DNA of 64,000 nucleotides from Dryomyza anilis (Eukaryota; Arthropoda; Insecta; Diptera; Dryomyzidae). The notes beneath the pieces were generated by a model. It was not told the DNA's origin. It made no database searches and saw only the letters and a program-made list of their open reading frames with translations. Shown one piece after another: positions 53,391-63,381 of the stretch (position 1 is the first letter of the stretch; every line of letters starts with the position of its first letter). Where the stretch lies: assembly GCA_951804985.1 (NCBI GenBank), contig OX638133.1:10436501-10500500 (forward strand), written 5' to 3'. The translations under genes were made by a program, and so were the position numbers.

Positions 53391-55407
53391 GATCACATGG
53401 GAAATTTTAAAGTAGGTGTTATTATGATAGTTACACGGAGGGAAAAAAGTTCTAAAATCCAGAAGGAATCAAGAAGTATACGGAGTGATATACAGCAAAA
53501 CCGAAAAATTCTTAATTTCAAGAAATGGATTTTCTTAGTTGTCAAAAAAAGTAACTAAGTAGAATTATTCTTGGATTCAGTTATTAATTTCTTGGGTATC
53601 AAAAAAGTAACTAAGTAGAATAAGTCTTGAATTCAGTTATTAATTTCTTAGGTATAAAAAATGTTGTTGTATTCGACCCAAAATTTAATTAACACGTGTT
53701 CGTATAGTTGTTGTTTTTCGATCTTGCTTTCTCGCTATTATGTTTTCTTTTACTCTGTCCGTCTGTCAGCCCCATCTGTTTGTTCGTGTGTCTGTCTGTC
53801 GATATGTTGAAAGTAACTAAAAGCACTTATTTCGAAACTAACATAAAATAAAAAAAAAATATAGTCGAGTTAATTTATTGTTTATTTAGAACTTTATTAC
53901 CTATATGCATTTTTGTATAGTAAATGACTTCTTTGAATACTTAATGTAATTGAATTGTTCATTTTATTTTATTTTTATTATTATTATTTAATTTAATCTC
54001 TGTATATTATTCTGAAACCGTTTACTTTCCTTATACACTTTCTCCTCTTCTGTTGGTTATGTATAAACCCTCCGCACGTTACCCAAAAGCATTGTATAGT
54101 GTATTTAGATAACAATGGAATGAAATCAACTTGGTATTTATGCAAAATTGAGCCCAAATTTTTGTTTACGAACTGAAACCATACCAATATTCGTAGGAAA
54201 ATTATTTTTTTTCAATTTTTATATCTTTAACATTCCTACATACACAGACGCTTGCTTGTCTGGCTGTGCTTTGTTGTTCTATTCGTGAAAACACACACAT
54301 GCAAACATTGTATATCATGCCATTTTTTGATACCTAAGAAGAAAAAAATTTGCAATCTAAACAAATTGTACTTAGTTACTTTTTTGATACCTAAGAACTT
54401 AATGTCTGAATATCTAGAAAAATTTGACTTATTTACTTTCAACAGACAGACAAGCAGACTAACAAACAGATGGCGAGCTCGCAAAACAAAGCATACAGAC
54501 AGAGCAATATCGATGAAAACAACAACAATACATGAGCACGTGTTCTTTTTGCGAAGAATACAACAACAATTTTGCGTATTCTTTTTGGTTTTTAATAATC
54601 AATAAATTAACTTCTGAAAATCGAGTTGAATAAAGTTTGTTGACTTTTTTGACAACTAAGTAATTTGCTTTCTTGATATCCAGATGACAAATTCTTGAAT
54701 TTTAGTAGTATTTTATTGATATTAGTCAAATTCTACTTTTTTCTTTCTAACCGAATTCTTCTCGAGTTTTAGAATTTTATTTCCCTCCGTGTAGGATTAT
54801 CAAAATTATCTAAGCCGACTATAAATGCCCTACACATATGTGTGGTTACCATTCAAAGTGGTATATAGGTCACCAGGGTATACGAATCCTGAAAATAACT
54901 ACAAACTTTCCATCGCTGAAGAATACCCATTCATTTGATACCCATATTTACAAATGGGTAGGTGCGCCGAATTTCGATTTTTTTTTTTGGGAACCACAAC
55001 TCGTTTCGCAAGGAAACACTATTTTCATGTATTTGAGCATGATGTCAATATATATTTGATCAAACAAGTTTACATAAGCTGCAGATATAAATTTTATATG
55101 AGGTGTTTGAACCAAGGTGGTCGGTTCTCAGGTCACAATAGATCGATCATGCCAATTTTCTTGTTCAGATAGCTTAGACATATAAGTAATCTAAATCTAA
55201 AGTTTCATTGCTCTAGCTCTTCTACTTTTTCTGTAATTGTGATTTCAACAGACAGGCAGAAGGACAGACGGACATCGCTAAATCGACTCAGGAGGTCATG
55301 CTGATCAAGAATATATATATACTTTTCCATACCGGAGATGCTTTCTTCATGGTGTTACAAACGGCGTACCAAAAAGAATATACCCTTTCAGTCGTAGTGT
55401 AGGGAAT
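53391..55407 (-). mobile_element. mini-me/DINE-1-like element split by a long-TIR element
   Basis: The outer piece 53391-53433 is the family 3' end (GATCACATGGGAAATTTTAA AGTAGG). The second piece 54792-55407 resumes at AGGATTATCAAAATTATC and runs through the GACA tract and the TGCTGATCAAGAATATATAT core to TGTAGGG. Joining the two pieces restores the order seen in the 13.6 and 30.7 kb copies. The extreme 3' AACCAGTTGG is missing. Confidence 0.85.
53434..54791. mobile_element. 1358 bp long-terminal-inverted-repeat element, TA target
   Basis: It begins CACGGAGGGAAAAAAGTTCT and, read inward from the right, CACGGAGGGAAATAAAATTC. TA is duplicated at 53432-53433 and 54792-54793. Subterminal inverted repeats extend some hundreds of bases: ATCAAAAAAGTAACTAAG, AACACGTGTTCGTATAGTTG, CCATCTGTTTGTT and TGTTGAAAGTAA on the left are mirrored on the right (CTTAGTTACTTTTTTGAT, GAGCACGTGTTC, AACAAACAGATGG, TTACTTTCAACA). 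The centre is unique and AT-rich. No transposase frame, so it is non-autonomous. Confidence 0.85.
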
Positions 55408-56297
55408 AAATACCGAAGAAAATGTTAAATACAAAAAAATGTCAATAATAAAATCAGGGATTAAAACTCTTTGGAATATCGGTTTCGGTTCTGGGTTTCG
55501 ATTACGGTTCCAAAAACCGAAACGGTTCCGAATCCGATACTATGCGGTACCGGACAAGGACTAAAATATCTGTTCCGCTTCTAAGATTTTAAAAATAGCG
55601 GTTCTGGTTCCGATCTGATACCAATCAAATGTACCAAAATGATATGGGTTAGAAGATTTTTAAAAATAGCGGTAAAATCTAATTACATTTTGTTCAGATT
55701 GAAATACTATTACCCGATATTTAAACATACATTGCTTTAATCTCGAATTAATTATATTAATGTTTCTGTAGAAACAGATATATTTCATCAGATATTACTA
55801 TATGTATGTTTGTAATTTCTGCTATTTAACACAGCCAACGTTATTCGTTGATGATAACGAATTTAATTATATTTATGTTTAACATTACAAATAAATAACA
55901 ACGCTGCCTACTTTTAGCACTCAGTAACACTCACATTAATACTTTTCATATAGTTCAAAAGTTCTTTTTGGTGGATGAATTTGTTTAAGTACCGCCAATC
56001 ACTGTTAAAACCAGATAGTGACTGTTTGTGAAATATCCAATTAATCCGTAATTCAGTGTGCTCAAAATAAGGAAAAAAATAATATTGTGTAAAAAAATAT
56101 TAGCACTAATTTTAAATGTAAACATCAATATGTTTATTTTAAAAAAAAATGTTTTTTAAATTCAAATTCAACATATATATGTTTGCAAGAATGCCAAACA
56201 TTATTTATTCTGAACATAAATATGTATGAACAAAAACAAAAATATGTTTGGCAATGCAATAATACTTTTGTTTCCATAGAGCTCCAAAGATATATGT
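55408..56297. repeat. GGTTCC-type low complexity, then body of the ATGTTT-rich family
   Basis: 55480-55620 is a degenerate CGGTTCCGRW repeat (similar words at 59450-59645). 55720-56300 is rich in AAACATA/TATGTTT words like 38.2-38.55 kb. No gene. Confidence 0.45.
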
Positions 56298-56345
56298 TAT
56301 GCCTGCAAAATTATGTTTGGGAGAGCCCTTTTTTTTGCAGCGTGT
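56298..56345. repeat. Repeat end shared with 38.5 kb
   Basis: TATGCCTGCAAAATTATGTT TGGGAGAGCCC, then T-run, GCAGCGTGT. It is nearly identical to 38547-38588, so the two loci carry members of one transposon family. Confidence 0.7.
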
Positions 56346-56348
56346 GGG

Positions 56349-56917
56349 TTCCGATCAGTGATCAGCCAACTGGGGGAGAATTCCCCAATTTGTGGGGAAT
56401 TTTTGTCTTAGTGGATAATCTGGGAATGGTACACTTTTGGCGGGGAATTTTAAATTACGATCTGTTACATTTTCTACATTTTTAAAGATTGGAATATAGG
56501 AGCATATTCCAACTTTTGATCGATTTTCATATGAAAATTTTAACAATAAATAATTTTTGAAATGAATTTATACAGCAAACTTTGACTTCAACGCTGCCAA
56601 TTCGTTTGGAAAATAATATTTCAAAATTGTTTGTTTAGAATTTTGCAGGTAAAATCGGATTCGATCGAAAACTGGAACATACCTCTATATTCCAACCATG
56701 TGGAAGATCATAATTTGGCTTCTAATAAACACAATCTATTAAATACGATTTCAATATCTACATAAATTCCTTTAACATTTTTGAATGTATCTGATGTTAT
56801 GTTTTTAAATATAGGATACATTAATTTGTTTTATATGATCCATTTTTTCAGTGACATTGTAGTCAACATTTCACATATATTTAAAATTTCATATTAACTG
56901 AGTACTAATTGTCTATC
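56349..56917. other. AT-rich DNA
   Basis: No gene. GTGGGGAATTTTTGTCTTAG and GGCGGGGAATTTTAAA around 56390-56450 form a loose repeat. Confidence 0.35.
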
Positions 56918-57262
56918 TAAAGGGTTTTTCAACAGGGACGCTACAAAAGTAGAGCGACAGGGACAGCAAACGACGCCATATTTCTTGCCGCTATTTTGAC
57001 ATTTCTCTTCAGTAAGGTTTGCCATTTCATGTTGGAAAGATATACGAATTCGAATTTCGGTAGTAAATTTTAATAATTTCGACTTGTTGTTGGCTCGTAT
57101 ATCTTTCCATCAAGAAATGGCAAACCTTACTGAAGAGAAATGTGAAAATAGCGGCAAGAAATATGGCGTCGTTTGCTGTCCCTGTCGCTCTACTTTTGTA
57201 GCGTCCCTGTTGAAACCCTTGAAAAAAACGTTTGTAGCTTTTCTTATTGAAAACCCCTTTTA
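56918..57262. mobile_element. Hairpin MITE, CGCTACAAAAG family, copy 4
   Basis: Both palindromic arms are intact, from TAAAGGGTTTTTCAACAGGG to AAACCCCTTTTA, with the loop at 57050-57100. It is very similar to the copy at 129-472. Confidence 0.82.
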
Positions 57263-58714
57263 TTTGCCGGACATTCGGACATTTTGATTTAGAACTATAC
57301 ACTTTTGAAATATTTATTTAAGCTATGTAAAAACTGGACCTTAATTAATAAGTTAGAACCACTTGGTAATAACAAATAATTTTTCTCAATTTATAATGGC
57401 TGATAAATGTCATAATTAGAGAAATCAAGATATAAAAAAATATTAAATGAATAACATATTGCGTAATATTTGTTCTATAGACATTGTTTGCTTCTATTTA
57501 AAAATAGTGAAAGGGTTTGATAATCCACATTATCATATATATTTGGGGTAGATCTAGGGTACACTTAGTCGATTATAACTTTCATAATTCTAACTAACAT
57601 CGTTAAACTAACTATCAAAACCTCCCTGCTTCAAAATTGAAATGAATTGAATTGAAATTTTTTTTAGTCTGTACAAATCAGTAAAATGAACAAATTACAT
57701 GAAATGAAAAATGTAGTTTCTTCTCAAAGTTTTAATGAAATGTTAAGAATTCTCTTTCTACATTTCAAGTACTATTAATATTGTGACGTCAAATAGACAA
57801 CCTTTCGAAACCACATTGAAATGTCACCGCCAATGACATCACTAAATAATGTACGTAGTACATGCAATGATGAACTTTTCGTCTTTTTTATTTTCTTCCG
57901 CTTCCTTATGAGTTAGTTACGACTTTTATGTCTCGAAGGGCGAATGAACTTTATTCACAGGGGTACTCAAAGAAAATATAAGGTTACGTATACCACATAG
58001 TACACTTGAGCAAAATTGCAACAAACTAAAAAGAAAAGAACGCTGAACGACGTCAACAAGTCGCCAACACCCTTATAAAAAAAAGAAAGAAAACACACAA
58101 AAGATTTATAAAATCTTGAGATTATCTTACGATTTACTTGAACAATATTCAAATCTATCAAATATTAGAAAACAGCAATATAAAAATTATTTCGCACAAA
58201 TTATACGTGTTGCTATTTATTATTCCAGCTATTTTTGTTGATTTTCTAGTTTTTATTTCTTTTGTGTTTCATACATATTTTGAGCAGAATTTGCTAGACA
58301 ATCCAAAGCATTTTTTTCGTCACATAGAAACACTATTAATAAAACTATTTCTGAAAATTGAAAATTTATTTCGCAAATTTTATTTTATTTTATTTTTTGT
58401 GTTGGTTGTGTATTTGTGGCGTCTGCGTTTCTGGTTGAATACAATTTTGGCGTCAAAACTATGCGATGCCCATGTTTTGATGGACGCACACGCAATACAT
58501 CGACACACATACCAAATACCAGCGAGTTTAGTTCAAAAACCCCCAACAACAGTCGAGCTGTGACGTGCGTTTTTCTTTTTCTTGTTTGTTTTGCGACAAC
58601 CTAATCAACAAATTTTCTATAAGTTTTAGAGAATTTTGTCTTCATCAACTTTGCGTGATTCTCGAAAAGGCGCTTAGTATAATTTTAGTTATTTTTTAGT
58701 CAACAACATTTAAA
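57263..58714. other. AT-rich DNA with a mini-me scrap and a CRE palindrome
   Basis: 57560-57645 (TAGTCGATTATAACTTTCAT, TCCCTGCTTCAAAATTG) is a decayed mini-me 3' end. TGACGTCA at 57784-57791 is a perfect CRE-type palindrome, near CCACATTGAAATGTCACCGC. A 141-codon plus-strand frame at 58138-58563 is hydrophobic at its start and basic at its end; it has no supporting promoter or family signal and is not called as a gene. Confidence 0.4.
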
Positions 58715-58948
58715 TAACGGGTTTTTCAACAGGGACGCTACAAAAGTAGAGCGACAGAGACAGCAAACGACGCCATATTTCTTGCCGCTCTTTTGACATT
58801 TCTCTTCAGTAAGGTTTGCCATTTCATGATGGAAAGATATACGAATTCGAATTTCGGTGGTAAAATTTAATAATTTCGACTCGTTGTTGGCTCGTTGAAA
58901 AACCCTTGAAAAAAACTTTTGTAGCGCTCTTATTGAAAAACCCTTTAA
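58715..58948. mobile_element. Hairpin MITE, CGCTACAAAAG family, deleted copy
   Basis: The left arm is complete, but the right arm has lost the region from the ATATCTTTCC segment to the CCCTGTTG segment, jumping from GTTGGCTCG to TTGAAAAACCC. The terminal GTAGCGCTCTTATTGAAAAA CCCTTTA remains. Confidence 0.8.
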
Positions 58949-60234
58949 ATTGCTGAATAATTTATTTTTAATGTATTAGGTTAAGAATGTATTATTATTT
59001 TGCAAATGTTTTTCTAATCGTTATTTAGTGGTATATTTCCTACGCGCCTTTATTATTTTCAAGTGTTAATCACAATCGTTTTAAATTTTACATTATTGAT
59101 TGATCATAATGTTTTTACAAAAAGTAAATTCAGGAATAAAATAAAAATCAAAAATATTAATTTCGATTTAGGATTTCTCTCTCTTACCGGCTACTTTTAG
59201 GTTATAAAGGCTGATTTTAGGTTATAATGGGTGTTATGTAAATAATACAGGAGGTCTTTCTATGACACAAAAAATTGGAATATATAAAAATTTCAAATTT
59301 TTCGCACAGGATGCTCGTGCCTGTTTTTGATGGCAAAGACACGCACTGGCACGACGATAGGTGACACGCACGAGCCCAACGACTAAATTTAAAGACACGC
59401 ACGAGAAGCACGATAAAACACAGGATATAGAAAGACACAAAGAAGCACGACAAAACAGCGATTCCGATTCCGGTTCCACACATTTCTTAAATCGCTTTCG
59501 GTACCGGTTCTTTATGGTCGCTTATTATAATAATTCAAAAATCGAAACCTGTCGGGGACCGCAAAGAACCGGAATTGGAAACGTTTCGATTTTTGGAATC
59601 GGAACCGTTATTAAAAAATGTGTGGAACCTACACCGATATTCCAAAGTGTATTTGTACCTGGTTAAAATACCACGAAATTTGTATTTTCTGGTGCTGGAA
59701 GTAAAGGATTTTTCTAGTTACAATTACGCTAATAGACATTTGGGTAGGGCCTTTTTGATATCATTTCCATACCGATATTTTAGATCATTAAATAATCTTT
59801 CAATGATGTAATATTATAATATATTGATATTTCTTTATTAGAAATTTCAATTGTTCAACACAAGAAATTCAAATTTTGACTTTTAAAAAAATCTTCTCAA
59901 ACTTTCGACTGAAGTTTACTCTATATAGGACCATTTGAAATTTTTAAAAAAGCAATTGACAAGTCCTTCTTAATGAAGGACTTGGCAAGGACTTCCAAAA
60001 ATTGAAAAAATGTTTGCTGCTCTGCACCTGGAACAAAAATATAAAAGATGACCTCAAGGTCACGTGGTACCCCCTTTAATTTTTTGGAATATGAGAGTGG
60101 AAATTTTGTTTTGAAAAAAACTTAAAATCCCTTACATACATGTTAGCAAGGTTACGAGCATTTTTTTTACCAGAAAATTTCTGGAACACTGGGAAAAAAC
60201 GAAATTCACCAACTTTGATACAATCCAAAAACTA
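58949..60234. other. Unique DNA with an imperfect palindromic block
   Basis: 59460-59645 pairs with itself: GATTCCGGTTCCACACATTT against AAATGTGTGGAACCTACACC, and CAAAAATCGAAACC against GTTTCGATTTTTGG. A CACGAGAAGCACGA/ACACGCACGAG repeat lies just before (59340-59455). No gene. Confidence 0.45.
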
Positions 60235-60449
60235 CACTCAGAATAAAATCCTATTTAAATTGGTCAATAGGACAGTTATTGATTCAATAGTATATGTACA
60301 CAAAAAAAATATTTTCATATAAACACAAAAACAATTTAATAGTATTTTGTAGTATTTAATGGGATTTACTTATTAAAATAATAATTTATCCTATTGACTA
60401 ATTTTAATAGCAAAAAAACTATTGATTTCATAGTATATTTTTCTGAGTG
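60235..60449. mobile_element. TA-flanked MITE, CACTCAGAA family, 215 bp
   Basis: It starts CACTCAGAATAAAATCC and ends TATTTTTCTGAGTG, with TA at 60233-60234 and 60450-60451. The inside has TTGATTCAATAGTATAT against ATTGATTTCATAGTATAT and TTTAATAGTATTTTGTAG words. A lone end of the same family is at 25500. Confidence 0.7.
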
Positions 60450-60843
60450 TAGTTGTGACCTCGGTCAGTTTTTGATTTTTGGTTTCCCAGAAAACCTTAT
60501 TGGCATAGTCAAAGCAATTTGGAAATATTTTTCGACATATTTCACACAGACAAAGGTAGTGCTTGTATTAAAAGCTGTCTGTTTTTTGACCGTTCCCAAA
60601 ATGTGGCTGGAAACTGCCTTTAAAATTCCATAAAATATGATAATCTGTCGTACGCTTCCAAAAAAAACGACAATAAATCCGTGTGTTTGCCGGAAAAATT
60701 TTGTCTCGGGTTACTTATTCGCTAAAACACATTAAAATTTAATTTCATCGAATTTAGATCTTAGATGTTTATAGTTATGCTGCACCATATGGCAGATATA
60801 TGGCTAGTGTGTCTGAAAGACGGATTCGATTAGGGGATTGATA

Positions 60844-61029
60844 CACTAAAAAAAAATATTCTTAAAATAAAAATGTGGATTGTTAAAACATTGTTACAAT
60901 AAATTGTGAATAAATCATAAATATCTCTATTCTTGATTTAAGTACGCCACATTGTTTGAAATGTTTTAAACCACATAAATTCTTGAATCAAAATATAAAT
61001 TTTTGGCATTACAATTTTTTTTTCTGTGT
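60844..61029. mobile_element. Small MITE-like inverted repeat
   Basis: It is bounded by CACTAAAAAAAAATATTC and AATTTTTTTTTCTGTGTG, with loosely complementary insides (ATGTGGATTGTTAAAACATT / AAACATTTCAAACAATGTG). Boundaries are approximate. Confidence 0.4.
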
Positions 61030-61095
61030 GTACTGATCAAGAATATATGACCGGCCATTCATTGTAAGAATTTTACAATATCCGCACTAACTGAA
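61030..61095 (-). mobile_element. mini-me scrap
   Basis: CTGATCAAGAATATATGACC and AACTGAATATACCCT are the core and the head of the family with the part between compressed. Confidence 0.55.
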
Positions 61096-61465
61096 TATAC
61101 CCTGAATCCCATGCACAGAAAAAAAATGTACATCTTATTGATGAATTCCGTTCTTCAAACCTGATTCATTGTATTGAAGAACCATTCATAATATCGATGA
61201 CTAACGCCATCAATATTATGAATGCGATCATAAATATGAAGAACGCTTGGTAACTGTTGAAAAAGTGTTGAAAAATATGATGAACGGTATGTGAAGAACA
61301 CGTTTCATCATATTAATGAACCAAAATATAAAATACAACATATATGTTCTTCATATTGAAGAAAGCTGTTCATTAAACCAAATTTCTATCAAAATACTTT
61401 TTTTTTTGTTCATTTTTTGTCGTACATCTCAGTTCTCAAGTAGTTTTTGTATGTTATTTCTTATA

Positions 61466-62457
61466 AGGACTGCGTCGAATAAAATTGTCCGTTACATATC
61501 TTCCCATAATGTGCCATTGCAAGACTCAAATTAAAAAAATTTGATCATAGTAGCTCTGAATTAAATGGCAGAAAATTGGCGAGAAAGGTGGATTGCTCTG
61601 AATCTTTCGTGCGCAGGACTAAGAAAGAAGCTGGGCTGAAGACGTACAAGGTCCAAAAAGTTCCGGATAGAAATGCCGTCAAGAATGAAACCGCAAAACA
61701 ACGAGCTAAAAAGCTGAACCAAGATGTTTTTAAAAAATTCGATTGCTGAATAATGGACGACGAAACTTATGTTTTAGCGGACTTTTTTCAGCTACCTGGG
61801 CAGGAATTTTATACAGCCGATTCTCGAGGAAATGTCGCTGAAAAATTCAAATCAAAAAAAATGACAAAATTCCCAAAGAAATTCCTTGTTTGGCAGGCAA
61901 TTTGCAGTTGTGGAAAAAGAAGCAGCTCATTCGTGACATCGGGTAAAATTAATAGCGAAATATATGTGAAGGAAAAGAGATTACTTCCATTTTTACGCCA
62001 ACATGAAGTGTCCACATTTTTTTGGCCTGACCTCGCTTCATGTTACTACAGCAAAACGGCCTTAGAGTGGATCGAACAAAATGCAGTGATTTTGGTGCCT
62101 AGAGAAGCCAATCCACCAAACTGTCCAGAACTCAGGCCGATTGAGAAATACTGGGCTTTAGTAAAAAGGGAGATGAAGACAACAAAAAAAGTGGCCAAAG
62201 ACCTTCAAGACTTTAAAAGAAAGTGGTCTTCAGCAGCAGTGTGGGTGTCGGACACTACCATTACAACATTAATGGAAGGGGTTCCGGAAAAATTAAAACT
62301 TTTTATTAAAAAAAATATTAATTTCTGTTTTTTTTATTTTTTTTTTTAAATCTAAAAATAATTTGCAAAATAAAATATTTTAATCTATAAAAATTCGATT
62401 ACTAGATTTCTAGATTTTTTCATTTTTGTAGCGGACAATTTTATTCGACGCAGTCCT
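61466..62457 (+). mobile_element. Tc1/mariner-type transposon, 992 bp, full ends
   Basis: Terminal inverted repeats of about 32 bp: left AGGACTGCGTCGAATAAAAT TGTCCGTTAC, right (inward) AGGACTGCGTCGAATAAAAT TGTCCGCTAC, one mismatch. TA duplicates flank it (61464-61465, 62458-62459). It encodes one transposase (61510-62349), damaged. It interrupts a hairpin MITE, so it is the younger of the two. Confidence 0.92.
61510..62349 (+). pseudogene. Transposase of the Tc1/mariner element, DD37E type, one premature stop
   Basis: A single frame runs from about 61510 to the stop at 62347-62349, broken by TGA at 61747-61749. Before the stop is a DNA-binding-like part (LNGRKLARKVDCSESFVRRT, a helix-turn-helix signature) and a basic linker. 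After it come the catalytic blocks: MDDETYV (first Asp), FWPDLASCYYS (second Asp) and CPELRPIEKYW (Glu). The second Asp and the Glu are 37 residues apart, so this is a DD37E member of the superfamily. The N-terminal 60 or so residues of a typical transposase are missing, and the stop separates the binding and catalytic parts, so the copy should be inactive. The catalytic part is otherwise open. Confidence 0.9.
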
Positions 62458-62720
62458 TATAATGCTTGCTCGACATGCATAAATTAGTAAAATGTTTTAT
62501 AATATATTTATTGTAATATCAACTTTTTATTAATAAAAAGTTACATTTATAAAAAGTATATTTAAAAAATAAAAAAAAAATTTGAAAAAATTTTTATTTT
62601 CTAAAAACTTTTTTTTTTTTTTTTTCGAAAAAAATTTTTTTTTGTTGAAAAAATTGTTTTTCTTTTCGAAAATCTTTTTTTTCGGAAATTTTTTTTGTTA
62701 AATTGACTAAAATTTATTAT

Positions 62721-63297
62721 TTTTTTAATGTTTTTACTATTTTAATCCTTAAATCCTACAGATACCACCAGGAACCAACCAACAGTCGAATATTTGCTTA
62801 TCGAATTTTATTAAAAATTCCCACTGCGATTTCAAAAATGTATCTTGGTTCAATTACCATTCGAGAGCTGTACGATCAGTAGGGGGACTAATCTGGAAAA
62901 TAGACCATTTTGTGATTTTTTTTACTTACAAAAAATTATTTTTGTGTTAAAATCTTCAAAATAGGAGCATGAAAAATATTACCTTGGACATTGTACTCTC
63001 CAGAGGCTTTTTTAATTTTTCACTTTTTTTTTATTTTTGAAGTCCGGGGTCCTAGCGGTTCCACCAAACAGTTTCGCCAAACGACCAGGGTTTTTTTTCA
63101 TATATTTCTGTAAAGTGTCACCTATGCGTAAAGTCGAAGAACATAAGTTATTCAAAATTACGAGCTTTATAAATAAAATTTGATTATAACATACGATAAT
63201 GAGAAGACACGAAATACGAAGATAGGAAGAGTTCATAATACACTAAATTTCACTGATGAAAATAAAATAATCATATATTATTATTTATTTTTTTCAG
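62721..63297. other. AT-rich DNA, likely intron ending at a splice acceptor
   Basis: No repeat beyond the decayed MITE edge. It ends in TATTTATTTTTTTCAG, a strong acceptor at 63296-63297. GGTCCTAGCGGTTCCACCAA near 63049 is a small GC-richer patch. Confidence 0.45.
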
Positions 63298-63381
63298 AGC
63301 TTTAGCTTTTGAATATTTCTTCTGTGGAAATCAAAAGAATGACAGCTGAAGTGATGGCGGCAGATGCAAATTGGGATCCCG
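63298..63381 (+). CDS. First coding exon of a gene running off the window
   Basis: The exon has a pyrimidine-rich acceptor (TTATTTTTTTCAG/AG), a 41-base untranslated part, and an ATG at 63339 with A at -3. The reading is MTAEVMAADANWDP plus the first base of a Gly codon. It is closed by a near-perfect donor, G/GTAAGT, at 63382. The exon is GC-richer than its flanks. No later exon is visible before 64000, so the next intron is longer than 600 bases. The upstream exon must lie to the left; the block ending in a donor at 44036 is the best candidate but gives a 19 kb intron full of transposons. Fourteen residues are too few to name the gene. Confidence 0.6.

Larger units (their letters stand above)
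61114..62720. mobile_element. Hairpin MITE, CACAGAAAAAA family, interrupted by a mariner-like element
   Basis: The first piece (61114-61465) follows the family order from CACAGAAAAAAAATGTACAT to CAGTTCTCAAGTAGTTTTTG. After the insertion, the second piece (62458-about 62720) resumes with AATGCTTGCTCGACATGCAT, AAATTAGTAAAATGTTT and TTTTTATTAATAAAAAGTTA, as in reverse through the 6661-7468 copy. The far half of the hairpin has been lost. Confidence 0.75.

Noticed and set aside
58138..58563. 141-codon plus-strand frame with hydrophobic N-terminal half
   Set aside because: Unusual length for the region, but AT-driven residue use (F, I, L, K, N), no TATA box or recognisable motif, and no evidence of splicing. 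Left as unproven.
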